Origin: Chitinophaga sp. YR573
GTDB lineage: Bacteria; Bacteroidota; Bacteroidia; Chitinophagales; Chitinophagaceae
NCBI RefSeq assembly: GCF_900110995.1
Contig: NZ_FOJF01000002.1
Coordinates: 868,001 to 932,000 of the forward strand
Length of the DNA stretch: 64,000 bases
Reading direction: 5' to 3'
A program made the translations under genes and the position numbers. The notes under the pieces were generated by a model. That model was not told where the DNA came from. It searched no databases and saw nothing but the letters and a program-made list of their open reading frames with translations. Positions 35,927 through 44,719 of the stretch are shown piece after piece. Within the stretch, counting starts at the first letter, position 1, and every line of letters begins with the position of its first letter.

Positions 35927-37013
35927 ATGACAGCAGAACAATTAAAAGCTATGAGGGACCGCCTCCACGTTCTGGGAGGTTTTCTTTAACGTCCCTGACC
36001 GCATAGCTAAAATAGAAAATGATAAGCAGCTTACGTTAGCCCCCGGATTCTGGGATGATAATGTTCGTGCTACATCTATCCTGAAAGAGATCAAAGTAAA
36101 CAAGTTTTGGGTAGATCTTCATGAGCAGGTAGGAACTGCCATAGAGGATAGCAGCGTGTTACTCGACTTCCAGAAAGAGGGTGAAGCCACTGAGGAAGAA
36201 GTACAGGTTGCCTACGCAGCTGCAGTTGATGCGCTGGACGAACTTGAGTTTAAGTCTACACTGAATGAGCCGGAAGACGAAATGCCGGCAGTACTGACCA
36301 TCAATTCCGGTGCCGGTGGTACCGAAAGCCAGGATTGGGCGGAAATGCTGCTGCGTATGTACCGTATGTATGGTGAAAAGCAGGGTTGGAAAGTCTCCGA
36401 GATCGATGTACAATATGGGGATGGCGCCGGTATTAAATCGGCTTCCCTGGAATTTGATGGTGGCTTTGCCTATGGCCTGCTGAAAGCCGAGAGTGGTGTT
36501 CACCGACTAGTGCGCATTTCTCCGTTTGACGCCAACGCCCGCAGGCATACCTCTTTCGCTTCCATCTTTGTATATCCTCTGGTGGATGATACCATCACTG
36601 TTGCGGTGAACCCTGCCGACCTGGTATGGGAGTTCTACCGTTCAGGAGGTAAAGGCGGACAGAACGTAAACAAGGTAGAAACTGCTGTGCGCCTGAAGCA
36701 CATCCCTTCCGGCATTATCATAGAATGTCAGCAGGCACGTACGCAGGGAGAGAACCGCGAAAAGGCGCTCACCATGCTGAAATCCCGCCTGTATGAAGAG
36801 GAGATCCGCAAGCGTGAGGAGTTGAAAAATGCCGCCAATGCCAACAAGCGCAAGATAGAATGGGGATCACAGATCCGTTCCTATGTATTCCATCCGTACA
36901 AGATGATCAAAGATCACCGTACTGATTTTGAAGTAGGTAACGTACAACCCGTGATGGATGGCGAGTTGGGTGGCTTCATCAAGGCTTACCTGATGATGGC
37001 TAAAGAAGAATAA
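35927..37013 (+). CDS. prfB: Peptide chain release factor 2, expressed by programmed +1 frameshift
   Basis: The gene starts at ATG 35927 (MTAEQLKAMRDRLHVL), meets an in-frame TAA at 35987-35989 after 20 codons, and continues in the +1 frame from AAC at 35988 to the stop at 37013, giving 361 residues. The first coding block is 35927-35986, the second 35988-37013. RF2 identity is shown by SPF in VRISPFDANARRH (stop-codon recognition) and GGQ in SGGKGGQNVNKVET (peptide release), and by LAPGFWDD after the shift. The shift autoregulates RF2: scarce RF2 slows termination and favours slippage. The ATG-less reading from about 36156 is only the downstream part of this gene. Confidence 0.95.
35974..35990 (+). 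promoter_or_regulatory. RF2 programmed +1 frameshift site with TAA
   Basis: GGGAGG (35974-35979) acts as the internal Shine-Dalgarno, TTTT spacer, slippery CTT (35984-35986), stop TAA (35987-35989), then C. The layout equals the classical AGGGGG-CTT-TGA-C site, except that TAA replaces TGA and the spacer is 4 rather than 3 nt. Confidence 0.9.
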
Positions 37014-37115
37014 AGTATTAATTTTACAATTAATGGATGTGCTGATGAATTGACTTGCTCAAATTATCAGCACATTCTAATTACAACGAGATACAACAAC
37101 AAAATCTTACTGAGA

Positions 37116-38747
37116 ATGCATAACGCTTATTTCCACTTTGCTGCACCTGCCAATGAGCCGGTTTACAGCTATACTCCAGGTTCTCCCGAAAGGGATGCAT
37201 TGAAAAAACAACTGGCCGCTTTTAAGTCGCAACAAGCTGATATCCCTATGTACATAGGAGGAAAAGAAGTGCGTACCGGCAAGACTAAAGACCTTCGTCC
37301 ACCACACGAAATAAAACACAAACTCGGGCATTTCCATTACGGGGATGCTACACATGTGAATGATGCCATTGCTGCTGCCCTGGCTGCCCGTTCACAGTGG
37401 GCTGATACTCCCTGGGAACAGCGTGCTGCCATATTCTTACGTGCAGCTGAACTGATGGCGACCAAGTATCGCTATCATATGAATGCGTCCACTATGCTGG
37501 GACAGAGCAAGAATGCCTACCAGGCAGAAATTGACAGCGCCTGCGAGTTAATAGATTTTCTCCGCTTTAACGTTCATTATCTCTCTGAAATATATAATCA
37601 GCAACCGGTAAGTTCTGCGGGTATTCACAACCGCCTGGAATACCGTCCGCTGGAAGGGTTTGTACTGGCTGTTACACCGTTCAACTTTACTGCTATTGCC
37701 GGTAACCTGCCTACTTCTGCTGCTATGTGCGGTAACGTTGTGGTATGGAAACCAGCTGATACGCAGGTGTTTGCTGCTAATATTACCATGCAGATCCTGA
37801 TAGAAGCGGGGCTGCCTGCCGGTGTTATTAACCTGGTATATGCGGATGGTCCTGTTTTAGGGGATGTTTGTTTTTCTCATCCTGAATTTGCAGGTATTCA
37901 CTTTACCGGTTCTACCGCTGTATTCCAGCATATGTGGGCCAGCATCGGTAACAATATCAGCAAGTATAAAGCGTATCCACGTATCGTGGGTGAGACTGGT
38001 GGTAAAGACTTTGTGATCGCGCATAAATCTGCGGATGTGGATGTGGTAGCAACTGCATTAGCCCGTGGTGCTTTTGAGTACCAGGGACAGAAATGTTCTG
38101 CTGCTTCACGTGCTTACCTGCCATCTAATATTGCAGAAGCTGTGAAAACGAAATTAGTAGCTGATCTGAAAACGATGAAACAGGGGACGGTGGAAGATTT
38201 CAGCAACTTTGTGAATGCGGTGATCGACGAACGTTCTTTTGATAAGATCGCTAAATACATAGATAACGCGAAGTCTTCTTCTACTGCGAAGATCATTGCG
38301 GGTGGTGGTTATAATAAATCCGAAGGTTACTTTATTGAGCCTACTGTGATTGAAGTGACTGATCCGAAATATGTAACCATGTGTGAAGAGATCTTCGGAC
38401 CTGTGCTGAGTATCTATGTATATGATGCAGAGAAATTTGAAGAGACCCTGGCACTGGTAGACAGCTCATCTATGTATGCATTAACCGGTTCTATTATTTC
38501 CCAGGACCGTTACGCGATTGATCTGGCAACTAAGAAACTGGTGAACAGTGCGGGTAACTTCTACATCAATGATAAGCCAACAGGCGCTGTTGTAGGTCAG
38601 CAACCTTTTGGTGGTGCAAGGGCTTCCGGTACCAATGATAAAGCGGGTTCCATGCTGAATCTTTATCGCTGGCTGAGTGCAAGAACGATTAAAGAAACGT
38701 TTGTACCTGCGGTAGATTATAGGTATCCGTTTTTGAAAGAAGCATAG
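37116..38747 (+). CDS. pruA: L-glutamate gamma-semialdehyde (1-pyrroline-5-carboxylate) dehydrogenase
   Basis: A 543-residue aldehyde dehydrogenase oxidising glutamate semialdehyde to glutamate, the second step of proline breakdown. ATG 37116 (MHNAYFHFAAPANEPV) gives the normal length; a TTG at 37050 would add an unlikely leader. Motifs are RPLEGFVLAVTPFNFTAIAGN, HFTGSTAVF, IVGETGGKDFV (general base Glu) and FEYQGQKCSAASRAY (catalytic Cys). Proline dehydrogenase is not next to it. The 3' flank carries a cluster of short palindromes. Confidence 0.94.
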   Translation: MHNAYFHFAAPANEPVYSYTPGSPERDALKKQLAAFKSQQADIPMYIGGKEVRTGKTKDLRPPHEIKHKLGHFHYGDATHVNDAIAAALAARSQWADTPWEQRAAIFLRAAELMATKYRYHMNASTMLGQSKNAYQAEIDSACELIDFLRFNVHYLSEIYNQQPVSSAGIHNRLEYRPLEGFVLAVTPFNFTAIAGNLPTSAAMCGNVVVWKPADTQVFAANITMQILIEAGLPAGVINLVYADGPVLGDVCFSHPEFAGIHFTGSTAVFQHMWASIGNNISKYKAYPRIVGETGGKDFVIAHKSADVDVVATALARGAFEYQGQKCSAASRAYLPSNIAEAVKTKLVADLKTMKQGTVEDFSNFVNAVIDERSFDKIAKYIDNAKSSSTAKIIAGGGYNKSEGYFIEPTVIEVTDPKYVTMCEEIFGPVLSIYVYDAEKFEETLALVDSSSMYALTGSIISQDRYAIDLATKKLVNSAGNFYINDKPTGAVVGQQPFGGARASGTNDKAGSMLNLYRWLSARTIKETFVPAVDYRYPFLKEA

Positions 38748-38774
38748 TTATTAGTATTTCTACAAAACATAACA

Positions 38775-38931
38775 GGCTCCGTCAGGAGCCCCGTGTTTGT
38801 AGCAAGTATTTATATTCCTTTAATTGACTCCGTAGGAGTCCCCTGATATTTGCGATTTTAGGGGACTCCTACGGAGTCTGTGTTTTGTTGCTTAATATGT
38901 TTTCTACAAACACGGAGCTCCTAACGGAGCT
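38775..38931. repeat. Cluster of four GGCTCCGTCAGGAGCC-type palindromes
   Basis: Copies at 38775-38790 (GGCTCCGTCAGGAGCC), 38826-38840 (GACTCCGTAGGAGTC), 38864-38878 (inverted, GACTCCTACGGAGTC) and 38916-38931 (AGCTCCTAACGGAGCT). CGTGTTTGTAG follows the first copy and its reverse complement precedes the last, so the outer units form a larger inverted repeat. The two middle copies also pair with each other. They lie between pruA and the peroxiredoxin gene. Confidence 0.75.
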
Positions 38932-38970
38932 AAATAGTGTTTGTAGAAATATTTCCGATTAAATAAACAA

Positions 38971-39002
38971 AGCTCCGTTAGACAAGATTGGCTAACGGAG
39001 CT
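38971..39002. terminator. Bidirectional terminator at the 3' end of the peroxiredoxin gene
   Basis: AGCTCCGTTAG and CTAACGGAGCT form an 11-bp stem with a 10-nt loop; T-rich sequence follows on both strands. It resembles the neighbouring palindrome family, which suggests those repeats derive from or act as terminators. Confidence 0.8.
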
Positions 39003-39025
39003 TTAGTTTTTATGGAGAGCGTCTG

Positions 39026-39532
39026 TTACATTTTTGCTAAAGCAGCCAGTGCTTCAGTTACATGTTTGTCACTATCTTTCAGTGAGTTAAACTCATGTAC
39101 AACTACACCATTTTTATCAATCACATAGGTAACCCTGCCCGGGATTACGAAGGTCTTAGGCACTCCGAATAACTTACGTGCTTTACCATCGGAATCACTC
39201 AGCAATGTGAAGTTTAAATTATGATGGGTAGCAAACTTTTTATGAGAGGCTACTCCATCAGAACTAATTCCTATCACCTTTGCTCCATATTTAGTGAATT
39301 TCTCATATGAATCGCGGAAGGAGCAGGCTTCTTTTGTACATACACTGGTTTCATCCTTTGGATAAAAATAGATCACTAAAGGTTGTTTACCCAGGACCGT
39401 TGCAAGGTCGAAAGTAGCACCATCCTGATCTTTTAACTGGAAAACCGGTACTTTATCACCCACTTTTATCTGGGACTTTGATTTGTTGGCAAATAACAAG
39501 AAGGATAGCGAGAACATGATTATGTATTTCAT
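39026..39532 (-). CDS. Exported peroxiredoxin (Bcp/PrxQ type)
   Basis: A 168-residue thiol peroxidase. Residues 1-20 look like a signal peptide (IIMFSLSFLLFANKSKSQ), so it should act in the periplasm, unlike cytoplasmic Bcp. The thioredoxin fold has YFYPKDETSVCTKEACSFRD with the peroxidatic Cys65 and a resolving Cys70 four residues later, the PrxQ spacing, then GISSD and LFGVPKTFVIPGRVTYVID. It would reduce peroxides using a periplasmic thiol donor. Monocistronic, with a -7 box at 39549 and a terminator at 38971. Confidence 0.92.
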   Translation of the reverse strand: MKYIIMFSLSFLLFANKSKSQIKVGDKVPVFQLKDQDGATFDLATVLGKQPLVIYFYPKDETSVCTKEACSFRDSYEKFTKYGAKVIGISSDGVASHKKFATHHNLNFTLLSDSDGKARKLFGVPKTFVIPGRVTYVIDKNGVVVHEFNSLKDSDKHVTEALAALAKM

Positions 39533-39548
39533 ATCAAATATGTATTAC

Positions 39549-39556
39549 CAAATGTA
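39549..39556 (-). promoter_or_regulatory. -7 box of the peroxiredoxin gene
   Basis: TACATTTG on the minus strand matches TAnnTTTG, 17 bp before the ATG at 39532. Confidence 0.5.
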
Positions 39557-39608
39557 CGTAGATTCCGCAGATTGGTATTTTAGGTTTTTATCCCCGGTCA
39601 TTAATCAT

Positions 39609-39616
39609 TATTTTTG
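39609..39616 (+). promoter_or_regulatory. -7 box of pyrR
   Basis: TATTTTTG matches TAnnTTTG, 19 bp before the TTG start of pyrR, leaving a leader of about 12-14 nt, too short for PyrR-controlled attenuation. Confidence 0.5.
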
Positions 39617-39635
39617 ACGCCTAAAACTGCAAACT

Positions 39636-40163
39636 TTGAAGACCATACTGAATGGGACGCAAGTGGCGATTACCGTAGACAGGCTTTGCCACCAGTTAAT
39701 AGAGAATCACCTGGACTTCTCAGATACCGTGCTGATAGGCTTACAGCCCAGGGGAATTTTCCTGGCAGACCGTATTTATCAGACTTTAAAGAAGTTATTA
39801 CCCGGCGTACCCATTAATTATGGCCGTCTGGATATTACTTTTTACAGGGATGATTTTAATAAAGGCACAGAATTGCATGTGCCCAACGAAACAGCGATTG
39901 ATTTTTCTATAGAGAATAAAAAGGTGATCCTGATAGATGATGTGCTTTACACCGGCCGCACTACCCGTTCGGCATTAGACGCCATGCTGGATTATGGCAG
40001 ACCATCTGCTGTGGAACTGCTGGTACTCATAGACCGTCGGTTTACCCGGCAACTACCTATACAGGCAGATTATATAGGCCGTACCATCGATGCTATTATT
40101 TCTGAGAAGGTTAGAGTACGGTGGAAGGAGCGGGATGGTAAGGATGAGGTGATCATAGAATAA
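39636..40163 (+). CDS. pyrR: PyrR bifunctional protein (pyrimidine regulator / uracil phosphoribosyltransferase)
   Basis: A 175-residue protein with a TTG start: an in-frame stop lies at 39615 and no ATG occurs before residue 118, so TTG 39636 (KTILNGTQVAITVDRL after Met) is the best start. The PRPP-binding loop is VILIDDVLYTGRTTRSA, and GLQPRGIFLADR and IDRRFTRQLPIQADYIG are typical of PyrR. PyrR binds RNA leaders in Firmicutes and has UPRTase activity; here the leader is very short, so the enzymatic or another regulatory role is more likely. pyrB follows after 55 bp. Confidence 0.93.
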   Translation: MKTILNGTQVAITVDRLCHQLIENHLDFSDTVLIGLQPRGIFLADRIYQTLKKLLPGVPINYGRLDITFYRDDFNKGTELHVPNETAIDFSIENKKVILIDDVLYTGRTTRSALDAMLDYGRPSAVELLVLIDRRFTRQLPIQADYIGRTIDAIISEKVRVRWKERDGKDEVIIE

Positions 40164-40178
40164 TCACCGGAATTTGAT

Positions 40179-40210
40179 TTTGGGTTTTCTCATCAGGTCA
40201 TTTATATTTG
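40179..40210 (+). promoter_or_regulatory. Promoter of pyrB
   Basis: TTTG (40179-40182), 20-bp spacer, TATATTTG (40203-40210), 8 bp before the ATG. A near-perfect -33/-7 promoter, so pyrB can be transcribed independently of pyrR. Confidence 0.7.
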
Positions 40211-40218
40211 CATCTTAA

Positions 40219-41157
40219 ATGTCATTATCAGTAAATCATCTCCTCGGGATCCGCAATCTGAAGCGTCAGGATATAGAGCTTATTTTCCAAACAGCTGACA
40301 CGTTTAAAGGGGTTTTACAAAGACCAATTAAGAAAGTTCCTACGCTCAGGGATACAACGATCGTTAATTTATTTTTTGAGAATTCTACGCGTACCCGCAT
40401 CTCGTTTGAACTGGCGGAAAAGCGGCTGGGTGCTGATGTCGTGAACTTTTCCGCATCAGGGTCTTCCGTATCCAAAGGTGAAACGCTGATTGATACCGTG
40501 AACAATATCCTGTCCATGAAAGTGGATATGGTAGTGATGCGGCATTCAGCAAGCGGGGCCCCGCACTTTCTCGCCAAACATATACAGGTGCCTATCGTGA
40601 ATGCCGGCGACGGGATCAACGAACACCCTACACAGGCGCTGCTGGATGCTTTCTCTATCCGGGAGAGGCTGGGCAGCGTGGCAGGTAAGAAAGTGGCTAT
40701 TTGCGGGGATATCATGCATTCCAGGGTAGCGTTGTCGAATATCTACTGCCTGAAGGAACTGGGAGCAGAAATAACAGTGGTAGGACCTCCTACACTGATA
40801 CCCAAGCATATGGCGGAAGCACTGGGCGTGAATGTGAGCTATAATATCAGGGAAGCACTGGAATGGTGTGATGTGGCGAATGTGCTGCGTATTCAGCTGG
40901 AAAGGCAGAATACACCACTGTTCTCTTCTTTACGCGAGTATTCTCTGGCTTACGGAGTGAATAAGGCGCTGCTGGATAGTTTGAAAAAAGAGATTGTGAT
41001 CATGCACCCCGGGCCTATTAACCGCGGAGTGGAGTTAAGCTCTGATGCAGCAGATTCCAGTCATTCGATTATACTGAACCAGGTGGAGAACGGGGTAGCC
41101 ATTCGTATGGCGGTGTTGTACCTGCTGGCAGGGAAGAAGCCTGAACTGGCGGTTTAA
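40219..41157 (+). CDS. pyrB: Aspartate carbamoyltransferase catalytic subunit
   Basis: A 312-residue enzyme making N-carbamoyl-aspartate from carbamoyl phosphate and aspartate, the committed step of pyrimidine synthesis. The carbamoyl-phosphate loop FFENSTRTRISFE, then GSSVSKGETL, VMRHSASGAPH, NAGDGINEHPTQALLD, and the aspartate loop MHPGPINRGVE are all intact. No pyrI regulatory-subunit gene is adjacent, so it may be the unregulated trimeric type. Confidence 0.97.
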   Translation: MSLSVNHLLGIRNLKRQDIELIFQTADTFKGVLQRPIKKVPTLRDTTIVNLFFENSTRTRISFELAEKRLGADVVNFSASGSSVSKGETLIDTVNNILSMKVDMVVMRHSASGAPHFLAKHIQVPIVNAGDGINEHPTQALLDAFSIRERLGSVAGKKVAICGDIMHSRVALSNIYCLKELGAEITVVGPPTLIPKHMAEALGVNVSYNIREALEWCDVANVLRIQLERQNTPLFSSLREYSLAYGVNKALLDSLKKEIVIMHPGPINRGVELSSDAADSSHSIILNQVENGVAIRMAVLYLLAGKKPELAV

Positions 41158-41188
41158 GTTTATTATAATCAGATTTTTATAAAGATGA

Positions 41189-41215
41189 AGCTCCGTAAGG
41201 GGCTTTTGCTTTTTG
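41189..41215 (+). terminator. Terminator after pyrB
   Basis: AGCTCCGTAAGGGGCT folds into a short stem followed by TTTTGCTTTTT. It is again a relative of the GGCTCCGTCAGGAGCC family. Confidence 0.65.
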
Positions 41216-41237
41216 TAGGCAAAGTGCGCGGTTAATA

Positions 41238-41290
41238 GGGCGGAGAGAGGACGGAGACAGGAAGGAGAGAGGAAGGAGAGAGGGAGGAGG
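41238..41290. repeat. Purine-rich low-complexity tract
   Basis: A run almost only of G and A on the + strand, with GGAAGGAGAGA repeated at 41260-41270 and 41271-41281. It ends 3 bases before the stop of the SusC-like gene on the other strand. Confidence 0.7.
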
Positions 41291-41293
41291 TAT

Positions 41294-44200
41294 TTAGAAA
41301 GTAGCATTAAGTCCAAGGGTAAAAGACCGGAAGAAGGGGTACTGATACCCGTTGCTGGTAGCTTGTTCGGGGTCATAATATTTGATTTTCATCTTGTTAA
41401 CTTCCCAGAGATCCTGTCCGGAGAAGTAAATCCTGATACTCTTGATTAAAGGCCGGTTTTGGGCAAAATGGAAAGTATAGCCTAACTGGAGATTCTTCAA
41501 TCTTATATAAGCAGCATTCATTACCCAGAAAGAGGAGGAGGCCAGGTTCTGGTTATAGCCTGCATACAGGCGTGGAAAAGCCGCATCAGGGTTATCGGGC
41601 CGCCAGGAATCCTGGTGAATCTCCCAGGGCTGTTGCCAGTCCTGCACAAAGGGCATGCTGTATTTACCCTGTACCAGTACTTTCCGCTGACCTATACCCT
41701 GTAAGAACACGGAGAAGTCCAGTCCTTTCCAGGAGAAGCCTGCATCAAAGCCATAAGAGTAGCGGGGCTGGGAGCTGCCCAGGTATACCAGGTCGCCATG
41801 ATCTGCCTTGGTAGCATTGCCGCTGTTAATGCTGCCGTCGTGGTTTACATCTGTATAACGGAGGTCTCCGGCAGCAGTATTTATACCCTGATAAGCGTGA
41901 TTGCTTACCTCATTATTATTCTGGAAATATCCATCACTCTTATATCCTAAGATCGCATTGTATGGCAGCCCGTCCAGTCCGTGGTTATTACCTGGCAGCC
42001 AGGGAGCATTCCCATTACTGTGTTCTATTTTATTCTGATCATCGAACAGGTTGGCATTTACCCAGTAGCTGAAAGAGCCCCTGTTATCGCGCCAGCCCAG
42101 GTTTAGTTCCCATCCCCATGAGCGCATCGCGGCTGAATAAAAGACAGGTGCTATTAAGAGCTCTGTCATTAGCTCCTGGGTAGCTATCTGCATGCGCGGA
42201 TTATGTTTTACGAAGTAGTCCGCGTTGATATTCAGACGGCCTTTGAAGAAAGCCATATCCAGTCCGCCGTTGGCAGTTGTGATAGTCTCCCAGTTATTAT
42301 TACCGGGGATGTACCGGTCAAAGTCGGTGTAAGACGTGATAGGGTACACGTTAGGATGGTGTAGCTGGTCGTAGTAGTTAAAGTCGTTCAGATTGGTACG
42401 CCAGTTATAGCTGCCCACCATTCCCCAGGAAGCGCGGAGTTTGAATTCGTCGAAGAAAGGGAAGGCGGAGGCAAACCATTTCTCGTTGTTCAGTCGCCAG
42501 CCGGCAGAGAAAGAAGGAAAGAGATGCTGCCGGTTGAGTTCCGGTATCTCGGAACTGTTGAATAATAGTTTAGCGGCTACCAGGTTCGCTTCTAAGAGGT
42601 AGCGATCGTTGTAGTTATAGTTGATACGGGTGAACAGGGACGAGAGGGTACCCGCACCTTTAAAATGATAGCTAAAGTATCGTTCAGGATTATTGAAAGT
42701 AAGCTGCGCCAGTTCACTGGGAGATACATCTGTAGCAGCAGTAATCTTCTGGTGCTGGTAATGGCTTTCAAAGGCGTAACCACCCAAGATATGTACGCTG
42801 TTTTTTTTGCCTGCCGGAAGATCGTAATCCGCTAAGAGTTGCAGGCTATGTTGTACTTCCAGGAGGCGACCTCTTTTTAAAGAGTTTGGGTTGTTGACGC
42901 TATTGATTAAACCACTGGCTTCGTAGAAATCGATGGTCTTTTTACCGAGGCCGTCGTAGTAGTTATTTAGCTGAGGACTGTATACTGTTTTGAGTGTCAG
43001 ACCTTTTAGCAGGTTCTCTGCTTTGAGGGTGAATACCGCATCGGCAAAGGATGTTTGTTCATCGCGTTTACCCGCATCCTTTAGTAAGGCGTAGCCGTTG
43101 TAGCCAGCGGTGTATTGATTGGTGCCGGGTACATATACCGGCACATTGCCTGGTTGCTGGTAGAGGTAGTTGAGGATACCCTTATGCCCGTCTACCCGCC
43201 ATCCCGGTGATTGTGTGCGGCTTTTAGCGTACTGGATGCTGGTTTCCAGGCTGAGTACTTCACTCAGGCGGTTGTTGATGTTGAGTTGCAGGTTGGTCCT
43301 GGAGGTGTTGTCGGAGCCAATATTAAACAGGCCCTGGCGGGAGAACTGTCCCAGTGATAATAAGAACTGGTGATCTGTTGTCCCACCTCTGGCACTGACA
43401 TTATAGGTAGAAGTAGTGCTGTTATTACGGGTAACGTTTTTAATAGGATTGATATCGTCGTAGTAATTATAGTTACCGCTGCCATCTGTTTTAGGAGTGA
43501 AATTGATAGTTGGGTCCTGCATCATGGCTATTTCCCGGGGACTCCAGGCAGCTGGTCGTCCGGCATTTTGCAGGGCTTCATTTTGTAAAGCAGCTGCTTG
43601 CCAGGAATGCATTCTTTCCGGCAGATTGATGGGCTTTTCTACTCCGAAAAGGCTGTTGTATTCCACACTGACAGGGCCGGGTTTGCCTCTTTTGGTAGTA
43701 ACAAGTACTACACCGCTGGCAGCCAGTGGACCATAAATAGAAGCAGCGGCAGCATCTTTTAATACAGAAACGGATTCTATATCGTTGGGGTTCATCAGGG
43801 CAATAGAGCCGGGTGCACCATCTACGAGTATGAGTGGGTCACTGTTGTTGACAGATGATAATCCGCGTATCTGAATGTTAAATCCTTCTTTGCCGGGTTG
43901 TCCGTTATTTCTTGTAACTAATAATCCAGGGGCCGTGCCTTGTAACGCTGCAATGACGTTGGTTACCGGTCTGCTTTTAAGGCGCCGGCCTTCTATTTTG
44001 GTAATAGAACCGGTGATATTGGCTTTGTTCTGGATACCGTAGCCGATGATCACGAGGTCGTTTAATATTTTGGTATCTCCCTGTAACAGTGCATCCACGT
44101 TATGGCGTTCCTTTAAAGGGATTACCTGGGTCTCGTAACCGATAAGGGAGAGGGATAAAACTGCCTGTCCGTTGGTTACCTGTAATCTGTACCGGCCGTT

Positions 44201-44707
44201 CTCGCTGGTGCTTACCCCGTTATGTGTTCCTTTTTCGCGAATGGAAACGCCGGGTAGTGGCCTTTCTCCATCTGAAACAACTCCGCTTACATAGAATTTT
44301 TCAGGTTCTGTGCTGATAGGGCGGTTGGGAGTGCCCTGCAGGGACGGAGATTGGGAAGAGGGGTAAATAATGATTTGTTTATTCCTGATTTCCCAGGCAT
44401 ACTGGCCAGGTGTAAAGATCTGTCGGAGTACATCTTTTAAAGGTTGATGTTGTACCTGTATGGAAATGTCTTTGGCGTTTTCAACGATAGAGGAGGAGAT
44501 GGCGAAGGTAAGGCCGGTTTGTTTTTCTATCAGGCGGAGTACCTGTTTAAGGCTCATCTTATTTACCCTGAGAGTCACCTTTATGGTATCGCTATCCTGG
44601 AAGCCTGCCGCATGGGCATAGGAACAGCTGATACATATACAAAAGAGTAAAATGTAGCAGTGCTTTATAAAAGCCGCCTTACGGAATGCCTGTTGAGTAC
44701 CCTGCAT
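41294..44707 (-). CDS. SusC-like TonB-dependent receptor with STN signalling domain
   Basis: A 1137-residue outer-membrane transporter. After the signal peptide (hydrophobic 17-33, AHA-A) an STN domain (about 44-116, with LKQVLRLIEKQTGLTFAI) is followed by a carboxypeptidase-regulatory domain (about 138-222), the plug (about 230-345, with VLKDAAAASIYGPLAASG) and the barrel ending in LNATF. The STN domain contacts FecR in the periplasm, and fecR and fecI genes lie directly upstream (12 and 65 bp gaps). Unusually no susD follows; the convergent neighbour is pyrB. The cargo is unknown. Confidence 0.93.
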   Translation of the reverse strand: MQGTQQAFRKAAFIKHCYILLFCICISCSYAHAAGFQDSDTIKVTLRVNKMSLKQVLRLIEKQTGLTFAISSSIVENAKDISIQVQHQPLKDVLRQIFTPGQYAWEIRNKQIIIYPSSQSPSLQGTPNRPISTEPEKFYVSGVVSDGERPLPGVSIREKGTHNGVSTSENGRYRLQVTNGQAVLSLSLIGYETQVIPLKERHNVDALLQGDTKILNDLVIIGYGIQNKANITGSITKIEGRRLKSRPVTNVIAALQGTAPGLLVTRNNGQPGKEGFNIQIRGLSSVNNSDPLILVDGAPGSIALMNPNDIESVSVLKDAAAASIYGPLAASGVVLVTTKRGKPGPVSVEYNSLFGVEKPINLPERMHSWQAAALQNEALQNAGRPAAWSPREIAMMQDPTINFTPKTDGSGNYNYYDDINPIKNVTRNNSTTSTYNVSARGGTTDHQFLLSLGQFSRQGLFNIGSDNTSRTNLQLNINNRLSEVLSLETSIQYAKSRTQSPGWRVDGHKGILNYLYQQPGNVPVYVPGTNQYTAGYNGYALLKDAGKRDEQTSFADAVFTLKAENLLKGLTLKTVYSPQLNNYYDGLGKKTIDFYEASGLINSVNNPNSLKRGRLLEVQHSLQLLADYDLPAGKKNSVHILGGYAFESHYQHQKITAATDVSPSELAQLTFNNPERYFSYHFKGAGTLSSLFTRINYNYNDRYLLEANLVAAKLLFNSSEIPELNRQHLFPSFSAGWRLNNEKWFASAFPFFDEFKLRASWGMVGSYNWRTNLNDFNYYDQLHHPNVYPITSYTDFDRYIPGNNNWETITTANGGLDMAFFKGRLNINADYFVKHNPRMQIATQELMTELLIAPVFYSAAMRSWGWELNLGWRDNRGSFSYWVNANLFDDQNKIEHSNGNAPWLPGNNHGLDGLPYNAILGYKSDGYFQNNNEVSNHAYQGINTAAGDLRYTDVNHDGSINSGNATKADHGDLVYLGSSQPRYSYGFDAGFSWKGLDFSVFLQGIGQRKVLVQGKYSMPFVQDWQQPWEIHQDSWRPDNPDAAFPRLYAGYNQNLASSSFWVMNAAYIRLKNLQLGYTFHFAQNRPLIKSIRIYFSGQDLWEVNKMKIKYYDPEQATSNGYQYPFFRSFTLGLNATF

Positions 44708-44719
44708 GTCTGTAGACGA

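Noticed and set aside
35837..35941. N-terminal extension of the TspO-like protein
   Set aside because: It would overlap the prfB promoter and start; ATG 35836 gives a normal first helix.
35927..37013. prfB as a frameshifted pseudogene
   Set aside because: The shift lies exactly at the conserved RF2 recoding position with internal Shine-Dalgarno and CTT; GGQ and SPF motifs are intact.
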